Shown in pieces: positions 62,801-64,000 of a stretch of 64,000 bases of DNA; the stretch's first letter is position 1, and every line of letters starts with the position of its first letter. The stretch spans positions 124,001 through 188,000 of the forward strand of contig WHUZ01000072.1 in the NCBI GenBank assembly GCA_015179045.1, written 5' to 3'. The stretch comes from Kalaharituber pfeilii. Lineage: Eukaryota > Ascomycota > Pezizomycetes > Pezizales > Pezizaceae. Both the position numbers and the translations under genes were made by a program. Below the pieces are notes generated by a model that made no database searches, was not told where the DNA came from, and worked only from the letters and a program-made list of their open reading frames with translations.

Positions 62801-64000
62801 ACAGTGATAAATATAAAACACTCCGCACATACAGGTACGAAAAGCATTAAAAAAACAAAAAAGGAAAAACATGACGTCCCATACCCAGGCGTTTTCGAAA
62901 TCCGTTACAAAGAAAACATCAAGAGCAAAAAGCAAACGCGACATGACATAAAATACCTTGAAGATGTATATAAAACAACAGTCGTCATATAAACATGTAC
63001 AAAATAAGTAGGAAATATGTGCAAAGAAAAAAATAACTAGAAAATAGAAGAATCAATATGATGAAAAGTTAATAATCCAAACGAAGACAAAAAAGGAACT
63101 TTCAAAATGTATGAATGTTGCATGACTCTCTCTGCATAAAATAGGATCCAATTAAAGGGATCTTTTTTTGTTCTTTTCTTTTGTGTTTTCATGACACTGG
63201 TTCGCTTCGTGACCCTCGCATCCACAATTACCACTACCACTAATCAAAAAAAAAAGAAAAATTCAAAATCGAACTCAATCGATATATATCACTGGCATTT
63301 CTTTCTCAGCTCATCCCCTCCCCTTATTGAGCAAAAAAGTGAAATATCCTCCGCTCTCCCCTCTCCTTCCTCCCTTACGATAAAGGATATCGCCCAAGAC
63401 GATGTCTTCGTGTTTATGTTTTGTGTAGACAATCATCCTGAATACTGTAGAGTATATCCTCCGTATGTGGCTGGTTGTCAAACGTTGGTCCATGCGTCTA
63501 GTGACCAAGCTGTAGCTTGCGAGAGGAGAGAGGAGAGAAGAGGAGAAAAAAAAAAAAAAAAAGAGGAACGAAAAGCAAAAAGCTAAGCAAAATAAAGATG
63601 AAGAAAAGAAAAGTTCAGATGAAGGTAGTGAATGTGGTGAAAGTAGGACTGGGTCTTGGCAGAGATGTAAATAAAAGAAGCAAAAGAAAAAATAAGTCCA
63701 AAAAGATAACGAGCACGTGAGAAGAAAGAGACTAGATTCCAAAAGATCACCGATGCGCCGATATGATTCCCCAGATTTCCGCTCCTTCACCTAGAGCAGT
63801 TTTAAATCAATCTCAAGGTCAAAGTTCCATACACAATCCGGGGTGTATCAATAAGAAACGCAAGATGCTGGAAAATGAATAATAACTTCAAGCTCAAGGA
63901 TCGCTAGTTTAGCTTGAAGTTAGTTGCCAATCCCTTTCGTGAAGGAAAAATAAGAAATAAATAAGAAATTCGTAACAAAAGGCTTTGAGATTTACTCAAA
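55580..64000. other. 8.4-kb gene-free stretch to the window end
   Basis: No supportable gene. Upstream of the Ras-like gene there is a G-rich plus-strand island (56080-56620), i.e. C/T-rich in the direction of that gene. Further on the sequence is of mixed composition with a 30-base T run at 59797-59826 and A-rich sections at 62860-63270 and 63540-63700. Frames at 58584-58895 (-), 59828-60460 (-) and 61894-62388 (-) were inspected and not recognised. No tRNA gene was found. A gene just beyond the right border cannot be excluded. Confidence 0.5.
59797..59826. repeat. 30-base poly-T run
   Basis: Uninterrupted T run, i.e. poly-A on the minus strand. Confidence 0.9.

Overview
This window looks like nuclear DNA of a filamentous ascomycete (Pezizomycotina). 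Genes carry several short introns (about 45-165 nt) with GTAAGT/GTATGT-type donors, CTRAC-like branch sites and YAG acceptors. Recognisable products are typical of this group: Swi5/Ace2-type zinc-finger factor, fungal PPR protein, Ymc-type carrier, SDS23/Moc1 CBS protein, and a single-exon ubiquitin start fused to ribosomal protein S27a. Nothing prokaryotic is present (no operons, no CRISPR). I cannot fix the class or genus.

Layout: 1-3583 low-complexity DNA without a supportable gene; 3584-5872 mitochondrial PPR protein (+); 10010-11090 mitochondrial carrier (-); 12258-12571 small secreted protein (-); 16565-17848 rhomboid protease (-); 18668-21632 mitochondrial aconitase (-), divergent from 22697-23223 Bud20/ZNF593-type ribosome-biogenesis factor (+); 25574-27189 secreted Asn/Gly-rich protein with a conserved fungal core (-); 27190-33602 long gene-free stretch with microsatellites and a foldback element; 33603-34180 ubiquitin-S27a fusion (-), divergent from 35013-36992 Swi5/Ace2-type transcription factor (+); 39336-40379 quinolinate phosphoribosyltransferase (-); 41175-42485 decayed Tc1/mariner element; 42713-43942 aldose 1-epimerase (-); 44417-45627 internally deleted pogo-like transposase relic; 48153-49848 SDS23-like CBS protein (-), divergent from 51346-52774 mitochondrial ribosomal protein uS2m (+); 54483-55579 Ras-family GTPase with CAAX box (-); 55580-64000 gene-free with pyrimidine/purine-biased islands.

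The genes are unlinked housekeeping functions and do not form a pathway or secondary-metabolite cluster. Many products act in mitochondria (PPR, carrier, aconitase, uS2m and perhaps the rhomboid), which I read as coincidence. The exon models were joined by hand; each spliced CDS length is divisible by three, except that two conserved genes (quinolinate phosphoribosyltransferase and uS2m) each lack exactly one base inside a C/G homopolymer, suggesting consensus errors or recent breakage.

The most interesting points are: an 18-nt microexon in the aconitase presequence; an intron splitting the catalytic serine codon of the rhomboid protease; unusual residues in ubiquitin-S27a; a secreted peptide whose final intron would swap its C-terminus if retained; the two matching homopolymer frameshifts; a pogo relic killed by G:C-to-A:T stop codons next to a Tc1 copy broken mostly by indels; and a roughly 60-bp-arm foldback near 28.8 kb. 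I found no clearly new multi-gene system.
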